Shown here in pieces: positions 1 to 10,400 of a DNA stretch of 64,000 nucleotides. The DNA comes from an uncultured Pirellulaceae bacterium (GTDB lineage: Bacteria; Planctomycetota; Planctomycetia; Pirellulales; Pirellulaceae). The first letter of the stretch is position 1. Every line of letters begins with the position of its first letter. The notes beneath the pieces were generated by a model. That model searched no databases, was not told the DNA's origin, and was given only the letters and a program-made list of their open reading frames with translations. The position numbers and the translations under genes were made by a program. The DNA lies in NCBI GenBank assembly GCA_937967505.1, contig CALCJM010000033.1:24607-88606 (forward strand). The letters are read 5' to 3'.

Positions 1-47
1 GGTGCCAAACGACCAACCCGAGTGTCCTCAACAACAAGAATATTCAT
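1..47 (-). CDS. Response-regulator receiver-like protein, N-terminal fragment cut by the window edge
   Basis: Reading the minus strand from the ATG at 45-47 gives MNILVVEDTRVGRLA before the window ends. A short hydrophobic beta strand followed by an acidic pair (VVED) and then T-R is the usual beginning of CheY-like receiver domains, where the acidic residues help bind magnesium near the phosphorylated Asp. Only 15 residues are visible, so the output domain and full role cannot be judged. The gene runs in the same direction as ompH and lies downstream of its terminator, so it is probably transcribed separately. Confidence 0.5.
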   Translation of the reverse strand, partial: MNILVVEDTRVGRLA

Positions 48-247
48 AATCGGATGGTCAACAGATCAACAACAGAACAACAGAAGGTGAAAACTTAATT
101 GCAATCACCTACCCCGAAATCGTGCGCCCGCAATCGCGCACCCGCAATCGCGCGGACAACTCTTCGGCAAACCTGAAACATACAGCGTCATGTCACCCGG
201 TCATAAGGCGGCCTGCGACATAAAAATCGGGCTTCACAAGTATAAAC

Positions 248-284
248 AAAAAAACAGAGCCAGCCCATTGCTGGACCGACTCTG
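248..284 (-). terminator. Rho-independent terminator of the OmpH-like gene
   Basis: On the minus strand the arms CAGAG/CTCTG and CCAGC/GCTGG form a hairpin with a one-sided five-base bulge. A run of seven T follows directly (plus-strand A248-A254). It lies about 35 bases after the stop codon of the OmpH-like gene, as expected for an intrinsic terminator. Confidence 0.75.
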
Positions 285-318
285 CTTTCTGGAGATTATT
301 CTCAATATGCCCGGGGCT

Positions 319-924
319 CTAACGACGGGTCGCTCCGCCGGAATTGGCGGTGGCACTACTCATCTGGTTAATGACCATGCTGGTCAGGTCCAGTTTTTCC
401 TGGTAGACGATTGCGCGATTGACGCCTTTGATCACTTCACCACGATTGGTCGGATCAACTTCCTGACTGTCGAACCGCAGCACCAACGAAATCCCATGCT
501 GAGCCGAAAGTGACTTCAGGACGGTTTGCATTTGCTGGTAGGTTTCATAGTAAACGTTGGCTTCTTTGGAGAGCAAATCCATTTCCGCCTGACGGGCCTG
601 GGTGCGCAGGCCAGCCTGTTTCTGTTCAAGTGCAGCTTCCATCTGGTTGCGTTCGGGCGAACCAACTTCGAACTCATTAAGCCCTAGCGCTTCCTGCTTG
701 ATGGCCTCCTGCTTTTGCTGAATTTGAGCTTTCAATTGGTCGGCTGTCGATTTGATGGACTGCATCTTCGAATCGAAGGCGCGGTTTTCCTTGAAAACCT
801 TGGCCACATCCAGCACCGCGACGATGCCTGACTTTTCCTGAGCCGACGCACTGTTGGCTAACGGAGCGATAGTTGCGACGGCGACTGCTGCCATCAAAAG
901 CGATTTTAAAACTGAAGTTTTCAT
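319..924 (-). CDS. OmpH/Skp-family periplasmic chaperone
   Basis: A 201-residue protein. It has a signal peptide at residues 1-28 (hydrophobic core, then ANSASAQ before the likely cleavage site), a short beta segment (IVAVLDVAKVF), a long charged heptad-rich helical region at about 45-135, and a return to a beta segment (GISLVLRF). This is the order seen in Skp/OmpH, a trimeric holdase that escorts unfolded outer-membrane proteins through the periplasm. A good Shine-Dalgarno sequence (GGGAGGA) lies nine bases before the ATG. No bamA or lpxD neighbour is visible, so the gene sits alone between a terminator and a 650-base gap. The assignment rests on architecture and signature sequence, not on a search. 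Confidence 0.85.
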   Translation of the reverse strand: MKTSVLKSLLMAAVAVATIAPLANSASAQEKSGIVAVLDVAKVFKENRAFDSKMQSIKSTADQLKAQIQQKQEAIKQEALGLNEFEVGSPERNQMEAALEQKQAGLRTQARQAEMDLLSKEANVYYETYQQMQTVLKSLSAQHGISLVLRFDSQEVDPTNRGEVIKGVNRAIVYQEKLDLTSMVINQMSSATANSGGATRR

Positions 925-1580
925 TACTCGTCCTCCCTGACGGAATCAAATAATTCTCTTTTGCCAACGAAATCGAATCCGTGATGAAGCCGGCAATGGA
1001 TATGGGGTTTGACTGGTTGTTTGGTCTTTGCCGTAGGGTTTGGATAACGGCAACAATAAAAATTTGGTTGCAGGACCGGTGCCAATGACGACCCATGAAC
1101 TAAATCATGGCCGTGAGAGATCCTGTTTTCCTGATTCCTTGCCGGAATTTAACCGGAAGCTTTTTTCCGGCTCCGACAGCACACGCTTCCGGAACGCAAG
1201 TTCGCAAAAACATAGGAACATTTTTCAACTCGCTTTGTAAAGATTACGCCAACAGCTGACAATGCAGATATCTCCTGCCATCAAAAAACGTTCGCGCATG
1301 TGCTAGCATCTTGCACTGGGCAACGGCCACCACTGGCCAAACACGACATCCCAACAAACAGGCTTGCAACGCCCCGATTGAAAGATAGCCGCCATTGTTT
1401 TTACCTTGGTCAAGGCGGCGGGCACCGGGTAAGCGCACCGCGACAATGACCGGGGAAGCCAATCAGCATATACCGGAACAAGCATTTCTTCTTTAATAAA
1501 TGAGCCAGTTTTAAACCATCTCGCATCATCGGAAAAATCTTACGCCAACGCTCGGTTTGGGTAGACTCAGACGCACCTCC
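925..1580. other. Intergenic gap between divergent genes
   Basis: This 650-base stretch separates the minus-strand ompH-like gene from the plus-strand membrane-protein gene. It must hold both promoters, but I see no convincing -35/-10 pair. The open frames in it (for example on the minus strand at 1244-1462) have implausible composition and no ribosome-binding site, so I do not call them genes. Confidence 0.4.
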
Positions 1581-3098
1581 ATGTTAAACAAGCCAACAAC
1601 CACCCCCTCGCCCACGAACGCCGGAGGGGCTTTCCGGCAGCGTTGGGCGACGGGACAGATTGGGAACGAAAACTATCTGTTTCTGCTAATTTGCACGCTC
1701 GCACAACTGGCGACGATATGGATCACATGGCCATTATGGGAGGTCCGGCAATCGCCGATCAATTTACCATGGATCGCCAGCGCGCCGCAGATCCCGTTCG
1801 GCCTGTTGATGATTGTCAGCCTGATGGGCGTTTTGATTTCCCCCCGAGAATTTGGATTGGGGATCCACCTGGCGGTCTTGGGGACTGCGATCTGCGCCGA
1901 CCAATTCCGCTGCCAGCCGCAGGTTCTGTGGGTGGCCGTTTTGATGATCGCCTGTGTCTGGGATCGCACCAAACCGTTTTGCGTCTGGGCACTGGTAGCG
2001 CTGTGGCTGTGGGCGGGCATCCACAAATCGGTTTCTGCGGAGTGGTTTGGTGGAAACACGCTGCAACTGTTGAACCAGGCAGGCATCGCCCCTGCCATGG
2101 ACTGGTGCTTTGGGTTTGCCCTGCTGGTCACCGTCAGTGAGCTTGCCCAAGGGATTTGGGCTATCTTACGCCCGCGCGGCGCTGCGATCACCTGCGTGTT
2201 GCTTCATTTTGGAATCGCGGGTTTCATGTTGTACATCCAGTGGAACCTGAGCGTGGTGCCGTGGAACCTGTGCACAGGAATCGTCGGGGCGTGGCTGATG
2301 TCCCGGACGGCCACGCGCAAACACATGCTGGCAGTGCCCGCATTGGCTGCCGGGACCGGCTATCGTTGGCTTGCGCGAAGTGTGATTGCCGCCCTTTTGA
2401 TTCTGCCGGCCGGATTTTACACGGGGCACGTCCGACACTGCTTTGCACATGCGTTGTATTCTGGCGGGTTACCGTTGGCCTGTATCTCGAAGTTAGACGG
2501 AACGGTTGAAGAGCTGGAAGGCTGGGACATCGTGCACGTGCCGTTTCCACACGTGCACAGCGCGTTTCTTCAGTACTTTCGCCTGACCGGTGCTCCCGGG
2601 GAAAAACTACACATCCGCGAAATGCTTCCGTGGCTGAGCAGTCGCTACTATCGACTGGACGATCGGGGATTGCCGCGCGAGATTTCACAGCAAGCATTTT
2701 TCGACACAACCGCCACCGGTGACATTTCCGGAATAGCGCTTGACGACCGGGTTGCGATTTTTGAACTGATCAAAAACGGAGCATCCATGAAGCGACGAAC
2801 GGCCGATTCGATGATCTTTGCGATCAGTTTCAAACCGGAGTATTTCAATCCGGGACTGCTGGAACTTGTGTCCGGTCTACCCAATGTCGAAGAGATCCAG
2901 TTGCAAGGGTGTGATGTTCGGAACGATGATTTGAAAAAGATGGCCGACCTGAAAAAACTGGAGGGCATTGGTTTGAACAAGACACCGATCACGGTCGCAG
3001 GACTGGAGCATCTGGCAAAGCTGAAACGGCTGAACCTGATTGAGTACAAGGGGCAGCTTTATGATTCAATCCGACAAATCATGGCAGCGGGCGATTAA
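1581..3098 (+). CDS. Polytopic membrane protein with C-terminal LRR-like segment
   Basis: The protein has about 505 residues from the ATG at 1581. A TTG eight codons upstream (1557) is an alternative start; neither has a clear ribosome-binding site. Residues of about 30-270 carry eight or more hydrophobic spans rich in Trp, Leu and Ile, suggesting an inner-membrane core. A segment near W-A-G-I-H-K-S faintly recalls HTTM/gamma-carboxylase-like membrane domains, but the similarity is too weak for a call. The soluble C-terminus (about 400-490) contains LRR-like repeats (LPNVEEIQLQGC..., LKKLEGIGLNKT..., LAKLKRLNLIEY), the variant common in planctomycete proteins and usually read as a protein-contact surface. 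Function unknown. Confidence 0.7.
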   Translation: MLNKPTTTPSPTNAGGAFRQRWATGQIGNENYLFLLICTLAQLATIWITWPLWEVRQSPINLPWIASAPQIPFGLLMIVSLMGVLISPREFGLGIHLAVLGTAICADQFRCQPQVLWVAVLMIACVWDRTKPFCVWALVALWLWAGIHKSVSAEWFGGNTLQLLNQAGIAPAMDWCFGFALLVTVSELAQGIWAILRPRGAAITCVLLHFGIAGFMLYIQWNLSVVPWNLCTGIVGAWLMSRTATRKHMLAVPALAAGTGYRWLARSVIAALLILPAGFYTGHVRHCFAHALYSGGLPLACISKLDGTVEELEGWDIVHVPFPHVHSAFLQYFRLTGAPGEKLHIREMLPWLSSRYYRLDDRGLPREISQQAFFDTTATGDISGIALDDRVAIFELIKNGASMKRRTADSMIFAISFKPEYFNPGLLELVSGLPNVEEIQLQGCDVRNDDLKKMADLKKLEGIGLNKTPITVAGLEHLAKLKRLNLIEYKGQLYDSIRQIMAAGD

Positions 3099-3412
3099 GT
3101 CCGGCAGTGCACATCAGCGGACACCTCGTCTCCGCCGGTGGCACACTGACCGCAGGGCGTTTGTTCTCACAGTGGTATCCCAATTCACCACATTATCCCG
3201 AAACAGGCAATCTTGCGTGGACGCGGCAAGCACAGGTGTGAACGTTTGAACCACGGAGAGCGCGGAGGTTCACAGAGTGCCGAATTGGTCGTAAATCCCC
3301 GGCGGGAATCGCTCTAGGTGGAAAAATGATTCGTACCGTATAATGCCGCCTCCGGGACGTGGCACGCACTGGTGCCCGGCAGTTTGAACCAATGGAAAAT
3401 GGAGTTTCCACC
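3099..3412. other. Intergenic gap upstream of the ParA-like gene
   Basis: A 310-base stretch with no supportable gene. Its one recognisable signal is the TATAAT at 3339-3344, listed separately. Confidence 0.4.
3316..3344 (+). promoter_or_regulatory. Possible sigma-70-type promoter for the ParA-like gene
   Basis: A perfect TATAAT lies at 3339-3344, about 70 bases before the ATG at 3413. The hexamer 17 bases upstream (3316-3321, AGGTGG) is a poor -35 match, so this is a -10-only candidate. Confidence 0.3.
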
Positions 3413-4312
3413 ATGCGCAAGATCGCTGTGATCAATCAAAAAGGGGGCGTTGGCAAAACGACCACCGCCGTTAATCTGAGCGCCGCGCTGGCCGAACAGG
3501 GCAAGCGCGTCTGGTTGATCGATCTTGACCCGCAGGCTCATGCATCGCTGCATCTGGGATTCGGCATGCAGGAGGAATACATGTCCGTCTATGATGTGTT
3601 GACCGACCAGACCGCACTGGCCGATGTTTGCCACCAGGTTGAGGACAACCTCTGGTTGACGCCCTCGCACATCGATCTGGCCGCCGCAGAAATGGAACTT
3701 TCCGGAGCCGTTGGGCGCGAGATTATTCTGCGCGACAAAATGGCTGATATGCATCAGGATTTTGACTACATCATTTTTGACTGCCCTCCCTCCTTGGGCG
3801 TCCTGACGCTCAACGCGCTGACCACCGCTGACGAAATCTACCTGCCTCTACAGCCACACTTCCTAGCATTGCACGGGTTGAGCAAATTGCTGCGGACGAT
3901 TGAACTGGTCGCGCGTCGACTGAACTCGAACTTGCGACTGACCAGTTTAATCTATTGCCTGTTCGACACCGGCACGAGACTGGCCAACGAAATCGTGGGC
4001 GATGTCGAATACTTTTTTGCACAGCATCAGGGAACCAGTTCGATCTGGGCGGAAGTGAACAGCTTCGACACACGCATTCGTCGTAATATTCGACTGGCCG
4101 AAGCACCAAGTTACGGTCAGTCCATTTTTCAATATGCGGGGGACTCCAATGGTGCTCAAGACTATCGCAGTCTGGCCATGGAAGTCATGAAGCAGACAGA
4201 ACAAATATCCGCCCGGCAAGCTGAATCGGCAGAAAATATTGCTGCCGATGCTCATGAGGTGGTTGCCGGTGATGTGGACGACGACCAGCCCTGGTTGTAC
4301 CACAGTCGCTAA
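3413..4312 (+). CDS. ParA/Soj/MinD-family P-loop ATPase
   Basis: A 299-residue protein. The deviant Walker A motif KGGVGKTT is at residues 10-17, Walker A' is DLDPQAHAS, and Walker B is YIIFDCPPSLG. These ATPases dimerise on ATP and bind DNA or membrane to position plasmids, chromosomes or protein complexes. The ATG at 3413 is chosen because GGAG lies about nine bases upstream and the protein then begins directly with MRKIAVINQKGG; an in-frame ATG at 3392 and a GTG at 3359 are alternatives. The C-terminus has a conserved-looking segment (IRRNIRLAEAPSYG) typical of chromosomal ParA/Soj proteins. No parB gene or parS site is visible nearby, so this is an orphan ParA of unknown cargo. Confidence 0.88.
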   Translation: MRKIAVINQKGGVGKTTTAVNLSAALAEQGKRVWLIDLDPQAHASLHLGFGMQEEYMSVYDVLTDQTALADVCHQVEDNLWLTPSHIDLAAAEMELSGAVGREIILRDKMADMHQDFDYIIFDCPPSLGVLTLNALTTADEIYLPLQPHFLALHGLSKLLRTIELVARRLNSNLRLTSLIYCLFDTGTRLANEIVGDVEYFFAQHQGTSSIWAEVNSFDTRIRRNIRLAEAPSYGQSIFQYAGDSNGAQDYRSLAMEVMKQTEQISARQAESAENIAADAHEVVAGDVDDDQPWLYHSR

Positions 4313-4634
4313 CCTAGACGAGTTCTTTCTGTGATCGGGTCGGTGTCATCAAGAAGATGCGCGACGCACTCCCGTCGCTGCGCGTCTTTGGCCATGGGTG
4401 CAGCTCTGTTACGTTGAATTGCAATGAATCTCGTCCGTTTTTTTCGATTCTGGCGAAAAAACGGGTTCGGCGGGCTGGTGACAATGTACGCTTTTATCAA
4501 CGGGCGCAATCGCAGGTATTTGGCATATTGCAAGCTGTTGCGTTCACTGAGCTGAATACAATAGGAACTCTTGTTGATCGTTTTCATGATGCCTTACCAA
4601 TCACTCCATACATCTTCTCCACGCCGGAACACCC
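4313..4634. other. Intergenic gap with one strong hairpin
   Basis: About 320 bases between the ParA-like and glycosyltransferase genes. Apart from the hairpin at 4355-4388 I see nothing. The minus-strand open frame at 4309-4587 looks like chance. Confidence 0.4.
4355..4388 (+). terminator. GC-rich hairpin, probable terminator of the ParA-like gene
   Basis: AGATGCGC-GACG pairs with CGTC-(GCT)-GCGCGTCT around a six-base loop, with a short T run at the 3' edge. It lies about 45 bases after the ParA stop codon. The T run is short, so termination is likely but not certain. Confidence 0.4.
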
Positions 4635-5690
4635 ATGTCTGAAGTTACTGTGTTGATGACTGTCTTTAACGGGATGCCTTATCTCGAACAGGCCGTCGAA
4701 TCAATTTTGTGCCAGACGCTGTCTGACTTTGAATTTATCATCGTAGATGATGGCTCGACCGACGGAACACCCGCCTATCTCCGCACATTGAAGGACCCGC
4801 GCGTCTCGGTGATCCGACAGGACAATGGTGGCACCGCTGCGGCGGCCAATCACGGTTTGAAAAGTGTCACGACGCGCTACGTTGCCCGCATGGATGCCGA
4901 CGATATCGCGTTGCCCACACGACTGGCTAAACAACTGGCATTTCTGCAGCAACATCCCAACGTTGGAATTCTTGGTAGCCAAATCGTGCCTGTCGGCGAC
5001 GCGGGTTCCGGTAATTCGCTGTCCTTGCCCTGCACACACGAGAAACTATTCCCGGCCATGATGAAAGGGAAGCACGGCTTGGCTCACAGTTCTGTCATGA
5101 TCGATGCCGACCGATTGAAATCAATCGGCGGCTACTGGTCGTTACGGCTGATTGATGACTGGGACATGATGCTGCGGATGGGGGAGATTTCACATCTGGC
5201 AAATCTGGACGAAGTCCTGCTGCACTATCGCGTTCATTCCGGATCACTCAACGGCACCAGCATGATGCGAATGCATCGCTCCATTGCCTACGCCATCGAC
5301 CGCGCCGAACGCCGCCAATCCAATCGACAGCCCATTTCTTACGAAAGCTTCGTTCAAGAACTGGACAGTGCTCCACTTTTCAGGCGACTGTCCGAACGCT
5401 TGCACATCTTTGCCCTCGCACAGTATCGTTTGGCGGTGGCTGACCAGTGCGGTGGAAAGAAAATCGCCGGCGCGGTGCGGCTGGGCTTCGCGGCTCTTTG
5501 TTCGCCGCAACGCACGGTTGAACGCATCATGCGCATGTTGCGTTCGGCTGGTCCGGCCAGGACAAACGTGCAAAACCCGTTGGCCGGTTCAACATCGTTG
5601 GACGAACCGGATCCTGCCACGACTCAATCGTTCCCGGTTCCTCAGCCTGTGGTTGTGGAAACACGGACCCAATCAGGATCGCCGGGCTAA
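4635..5690 (+). CDS. Family-2 (GT-A fold) glycosyltransferase
   Basis: A 351-residue protein. The N-terminus has the GT2 signature: a beta strand, TVFNGMPYLEQAVESI, then FEFIIVDDGSTDGT at about 33-45, and a metal/nucleotide-sugar motif DADD at 87-90. A later segment (SVMIDADRLKSIGGY... DDWDMMLRMG) matches the acceptor-side region of bacterial GT2 enzymes that transfer a sugar from a nucleotide-sugar to polysaccharide or glycoconjugate acceptors. The last 60 residues are rich in Pro, Thr and Ser and probably disordered. The gene overlaps the convergent sufE-like gene by four bases. Substrate unknown; no polysaccharide cluster surrounds it. Confidence 0.88.
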   Translation: MSEVTVLMTVFNGMPYLEQAVESILCQTLSDFEFIIVDDGSTDGTPAYLRTLKDPRVSVIRQDNGGTAAAANHGLKSVTTRYVARMDADDIALPTRLAKQLAFLQQHPNVGILGSQIVPVGDAGSGNSLSLPCTHEKLFPAMMKGKHGLAHSSVMIDADRLKSIGGYWSLRLIDDWDMMLRMGEISHLANLDEVLLHYRVHSGSLNGTSMMRMHRSIAYAIDRAERRQSNRQPISYESFVQELDSAPLFRRLSERLHIFALAQYRLAVADQCGGKKIAGAVRLGFAALCSPQRTVERIMRMLRSAGPARTNVQNPLAGSTSLDEPDPATTQSFPVPQPVVVETRTQSGSPG

Positions 5691-6106
5691 ATCGAGGCGG
5701 CAATCATTTTCAAACGCTTGATCATCGAAAACAGGCCGTTGCGGCGCTGAGGGCTCAGGTGTTGGTCGAGTCCCAACTTTTTCAGATATTCCAAAACGTC
5801 GCTCTCGGCGATCTCACTGGCCGTTTTGCCGTGATAGAAGGCCAACAGTAACACAATCAGCCCTTTGACAATGATTGAATCGCTGTCCGCCAGCACCGTC
5901 ATCGGTGCGTCCTTGTCAGCGGCATCGGCCATCATCCACACGGTGCTCATACACCCTTCAACGATGTAGTCTTTCGTCTGAAAATCCGCCGGCATCGCCG
6001 GCAACTCGCGGCCCAGATCGATCATAAAATCGTAACGTTCATCCCACTCTTGCAGGTCATCAAAGGTTTCAAACAATTCGTCTATCGAAGGCGGAAATTC
6101 AGACAT
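5687..6106 (-). CDS. sufE: SufE-family sulfur-acceptor protein
   Basis: A 139-residue protein of normal SufE length. The core motif VEGCMSTVW places the sulfur-accepting cysteine at residue 52; the preceding R-E-L-P...Y-I-V segment and the C-terminal LSPQRRNGLFSMI region (LSPSRxNG in the family) also match. SufE receives persulfide sulfur from the cysteine desulfurase SufS and passes it to the SufBCD scaffold for Fe-S cluster assembly. No sufS or sufB gene is adjacent, so the gene is separate from its partners here. It converges with the glycosyltransferase gene, and their stop codons overlap. Confidence 0.92.
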   Translation of the reverse strand: MSEFPPSIDELFETFDDLQEWDERYDFMIDLGRELPAMPADFQTKDYIVEGCMSTVWMMADAADKDAPMTVLADSDSIIVKGLIVLLLAFYHGKTASEIAESDVLEYLKKLGLDQHLSPQRRNGLFSMIKRLKMIAASI

Positions 6107-6268
6107 TCGGGTTTTGGATGGTCGTCAGAAATATCAGGGGCGGAATCAACTTTCATCCGGTTTTACTGGCAAACATCCAGAAGCAAAACAGACAAAGCCG
6201 CCCACGGGCGCGAAACCGGCAAAATACTGCTCCCCCATCTCCGTCAACGACCCAATACCACTCTGATA

Positions 6269-6775
6269 TCAGTCACCAACACCAATGTCCTGATTGCATA
6301 ACTGCATGATCAATTCCATCTCGTCCTGTTCGTGACGGGCCAACGCAATGCAAAATGTTTCGAAGTCCGACCTCACAGTGTCCAAATTGATGTCATCTGC
6401 CGATTCGCGATAGACAATACGTTCCGCCAAATCAATCACTCGGCCCAGATCCAGATAAAGCGTCTCGTGCTCGCGCGTTTTCGCTTTGGCCTTGCGGGTG
6501 ACAATCGGATTATCGATGACTTCTTGGCGGAAGTAGCCGTAAAACTCCTCCAGCGTAAAATACGTTTCCAGCTGGTCACGCAAATCACTCAACCATTGCA
6601 CCACCAGGCGGGGTGCAGGATCAGGTTTTTGATTCAACCAGTAATAGGTTCGGTTGAGCGTACTGCGGAAATCAAAATCAGTTTTGATTTCGTCCATGAA
6701 CGCAGCATTAATCGTCATCCCGGCGGCAATCGCGCCGCTTTGCCGATACTCTTTTTCTGTAAGCCATGTACTCAT
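6269..6775 (-). CDS. Possible hemerythrin-like (HHE) helical protein
   Basis: A 168-residue protein from the ATG at 6775, which has an AGG-containing ribosome-binding region eight bases upstream; an in-frame ATG at 6850 gives a less natural N-terminus. It is predicted to be almost all helical. Segments such as REHETLYLDLGRVIDLAERIV and LARHEQDEMELIMQL recall the HxxxE metal-ligand helices of hemerythrin/HHE proteins, which bind a di-iron centre for oxygen sensing or iron handling. The spacing of the other ligand histidines is not clearly canonical, so the assignment is tentative. The gene is divergent from the NUDIX gene. Confidence 0.5.
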   Translation of the reverse strand: MSTWLTEKEYRQSGAIAAGMTINAAFMDEIKTDFDFRSTLNRTYYWLNQKPDPAPRLVVQWLSDLRDQLETYFTLEEFYGYFRQEVIDNPIVTRKAKAKTREHETLYLDLGRVIDLAERIVYRESADDINLDTVRSDFETFCIALARHEQDEMELIMQLCNQDIGVGD

Positions 6776-6926
6776 CTTTGCGCCTCGCCCTGATACAATG
6801 AAATAGAGCCGTAAAACTAAAACATAACGCTCCCATGCGTTGCCGTCCAATTTTTTCTTCTTGGGTCAACAACGCAAGCAACCTAAACTTCTGCTGTCAA
6901 TCAACATCGCGTCTCCCTATAAGCCA

Positions 6927-7475
6927 ATGCGAAAACACGGCCCTTGGACGATAAAAGAAACGAATCTGGTTTATCAGGACCCGTATGTCGCCCTGCATGT
7001 GGATCAGGTGATTCGGCCCGATGGAAACGCTGGCCAACACGTGGTCGTACAGATTAAGCCGGGCGTTTGCGTGATCGCGTTGGACACTCACCACAATGTT
7101 CACCTGACACGCGAGTTTCACTATGCGGTGGGTCGCGAATCGGTCGAAGGAGTTAGCGGCGGAATTGAACCTGGCGAAGATCCGCTGTTGTGTGCTCAAC
7201 GCGAACTTCAGGAGGAGCTGGGCCTGCATGCTGGACATTGGCAATCTCTGATGACCGTCGATCCGTTTACGACCATCATGGCTTCGCCGACCCAACTGTA
7301 TCTGGCAACAGAATTGACACCCGTGCCAAATAATCTGGAAGGCACCGAGACGATCACAACGGTCGTATTGCCGCTTGATTTAGCGATTCGACAGGTTGAA
7401 ACCGGTGCGATCACTCACGCTCCTACCTGTGTGGCATTGATGCTGGTGGACCGTCGGGTCAGCAGGAATGCATAG
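6927..7475 (+). CDS. NUDIX hydrolase, ADP-ribose pyrophosphatase-like
   Basis: A 182-residue protein from ATG 6927; an in-frame TTG at 6840 would add 29 residues with no domain character. The complete NUDIX box, G-x5-E-x7-REL-x-EE-L-G-L, is visible (GGIEPGEDPLLCAQRELQEELGL, with helix and metal-binding glutamates intact). The preceding LTREFHYAVGRESVEGVSGG resembles the QxR-binding loop of ADP-ribose and nucleotide-sugar pyrophosphatases, which cleave NDP-X to NMP plus phospho-X. Its 3' end overlaps the convergent RND permease gene by 17 bases. Exact substrate unknown. Confidence 0.85.
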   Translation: MRKHGPWTIKETNLVYQDPYVALHVDQVIRPDGNAGQHVVVQIKPGVCVIALDTHHNVHLTREFHYAVGRESVEGVSGGIEPGEDPLLCAQRELQEELGLHAGHWQSLMTVDPFTTIMASPTQLYLATELTPVPNNLEGTETITTVVLPLDLAIRQVETGAITHAPTCVALMLVDRRVSRNA

Positions 7476-10400
7476 TCGATTGCCGATAGAACAACAGGTA
7501 CAGCGACGGCACCAAAAATAACGCCATCAATGTCGCACCAGCCACGCCCGCCGCAATCGTGACCGCCAGCGGTGGCCAGAAACCGCCACCCGAAAGAATC
7601 AATGGCGTGAAACCGGCGATCGTCGTCAGAGTTGTGGCCACGATGTGACGGGTGCAGCCACTGACCGTTGCCACCAAATTGCTTCGATCCATCCTTTCGG
7701 GAACCGCTGCGGTGGGCCCTGACGTGGTTGACGGCGCGTTGTGATGGTGTTCGGTAATCGCTGCCAATACCACGATCGAATCATTGATCGCCACACCGAC
7801 CAGCCCCATCGTGCCAACGATCGCCATAAAGCCAAGCGGATATCCGGACATCGCCAGTGCGAGGCCGGCCAAACCGATCGACAGCGCTCCCACAACCACG
7901 ACGATCAACGCCTGCCGAAACGATCCCAACGAACCAACCAGCGTCAACACCATCAATGCCAGCAACAGCGGCGCGTTGGCGATCAACTGGTTGACGGCGT
8001 GGCTGCGCTGTGCGGATTCGCCACCCAGCGTAAGGCTGTACCCCGAGGGCAAATGGAACCCTGAACTGGCCAATCGTCGCTTGAATTGGGCAACAACGCT
8101 TGATGGCAGCACGCCCGGGCGTGTATAAGCCATGACCTCGTTGGCGCGTGTCCCGTCCAGCCGCACGATCGCGCCAACATCACCCTCAAGCGACATGTTC
8201 GTCAGCGCGGACAGCGGTGTTCCGGATTTCGGCGGCGAAGTCCTAGCGGCAACAGGCATCCCGCCCTGCCCTGCCCCGGTATTTGGCCCTGTGTTGGTTC
8301 TCCAGGACCTGCCGTAAACCTGCATCGACCCCAGTCGTGCGAAATTGGCCGATGGAGATTCGGCATCAGCCACCTTGACCCGGACGGGCATTTCCAGGTC
8401 GCCATCAAACGCCGTGCCTGCTGAAACACCGGCCAATGCCTGATACAGTTGGCCCGCGATCGATGCCCGGTTCAATCCGGCCTCGGATGCTTGCTGCGGA
8501 TCAACGGCAAGGGTCAGCTTGGGAATCGTCTCTTCCAGATCCGAACGTGTATGCGTCACATCGGACAATCCGGCCAGGGCCAGCCGAAGCTGGCTTCCCA
8601 GCTCGCGCAGCACATCCAGATCCGGTCCCTGCAACTGAATTTCCACCGGTGCGTCAAAAGGCGGACCTTGTTGGAGCTGGCGTACAATGGTGCGGGCCGG
8701 TGGAAAATCCTGATCCAGCCGGCGCTGCAATCGATCGACAATTTCGGTAGGGTCCTGTCCTAAATTCAGATCAACGATGGCTTGAGCATAAAACGGCGTG
8801 CCGCGTCGGCGTGGAACAACGTTGTAATAAAATGTCGGAGCGCTGCGACCGACAAACCAGTACGCCGCGCTCACACCGGCGTCGGCCACAACTTTGTCTT
8901 GCATGGCCAACACCGTGTCGCGCGTTTTCTCCAAACCACTGCCGGCGGCAAGTTCCACTTCAATTTGAATCTGCCGTCGGTCAGAGGCCGGGAAAAACTG
9001 CTCCGGAAGCTGCATGGCAAACCCAAACCCGGCAGCCGGCAACAACACCGCCACCAAAATTCCCAACACCGGAAATCGAAACACCACCCTCAGCAACCAC
9101 TGATAGATGTTCGTGAGCCACGGAAGCTCGAGCCCCTCCTCCGCCGCCCACTGGCCGTCGCCGTGCGGCTGCAGGAATGCGAACAGTGCGGGGATGACTG
9201 TCATCGCCAACAAAAAAGAGGCGGATATCGCCAGAATAACGCTGATTGCAATCGTTCCTACAAATTCACCCGCAGGCCCGGGCAAAATTGCAATCGGCAA
9301 AAACGCCAGCGCCGTGGTCAATGTCGATCCTGACAGCGGTACTTTCAAATGAGCGATACTGGCAGATACGGCTGCCTGAACGGTGCTGCCCTGCGCCTGC
9401 CGCAGGCGGATGTCCTCCACCATCACAATCGCATTGTCAATCAACAGCCCCAGCGCCACGATCAGCCCCGTGACGGACATTTGATGCAGTGGAATGTCCA
9501 TCACGCGCATCGCCACCAGCACCATTGACGCCGACAGCGGCACGGCCAGCCCCACCACCACCATGCTCCGCCAGCCCATCAATAACCACACGACCCCGAC
9601 GACCACCACTGTTCCCAGCAACAGATTACCCATCAGGGTTTCCAGCCGCGCTGAAATATGTCGCTGTTGTAAAAAGACGGGAGCGATCGAAACTTCAGCG
9701 CGATAGGTATTTTGAAAATCATCCAGCACCCCCTCGAGTGCCGCCGTCCAAGCGGGCATCGAACTGGCCTGATTGACAAACGCCCCCAACACAATTGCCT
9801 CACGCCCATTCACGATCGCCAGATCTTGACGCGGCTGTTTCATCGCGCGTTGCACGGTGCCCATTTCATTGATTGCGACCGATTGCCCCGTCCCGTCAGT
9901 GATTAAGATGCTCCCCAGCGCGCTTTCGGTGGCCCGTGCATCGGGCAGGTCAATCAAAATCGCCGAATCGCGGCTCTGTAAACTACCGGCGGGCTGCGTG
10001 ACAAAATTGGCGGATACCTGATCAGCAATTTTTTGCACCGTCAACCCGGACGCGCGCAGCACCTGCGGCGGTACCTCAATTAAAAACTCTTCCCGCGCGT
10101 CGCCGAAGACTTCCACCTGTTCTGTCCCCGACAGGCCATTGATACGATCTTTCAGTTGTCGCGCGATTCGGCTGACCAGCGCGTCGGATGGCGGCGCTGA
10201 TGCATGCCACTGCACCGCGATGATCGCCGCATAGGCCTTCAGTGGAAAGACCTCCAGTTCCGGATCCAGACAGCCCGGTGGCAGATCGGTCCGGGCGTCG
10301 TCGATCGATTTGGCCACACGCTCCCAAACGGCCGCCACCTCATTCACGTCATCACGCAGTTCAATCACCAGATTCGAAATGCCCTGCCGACTGTTGGAAC

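Noticed and set aside
677..1096. Minus-strand open frame overlapping ompH
   Set aside because: It is a shifted-frame shadow of a confidently assigned gene.
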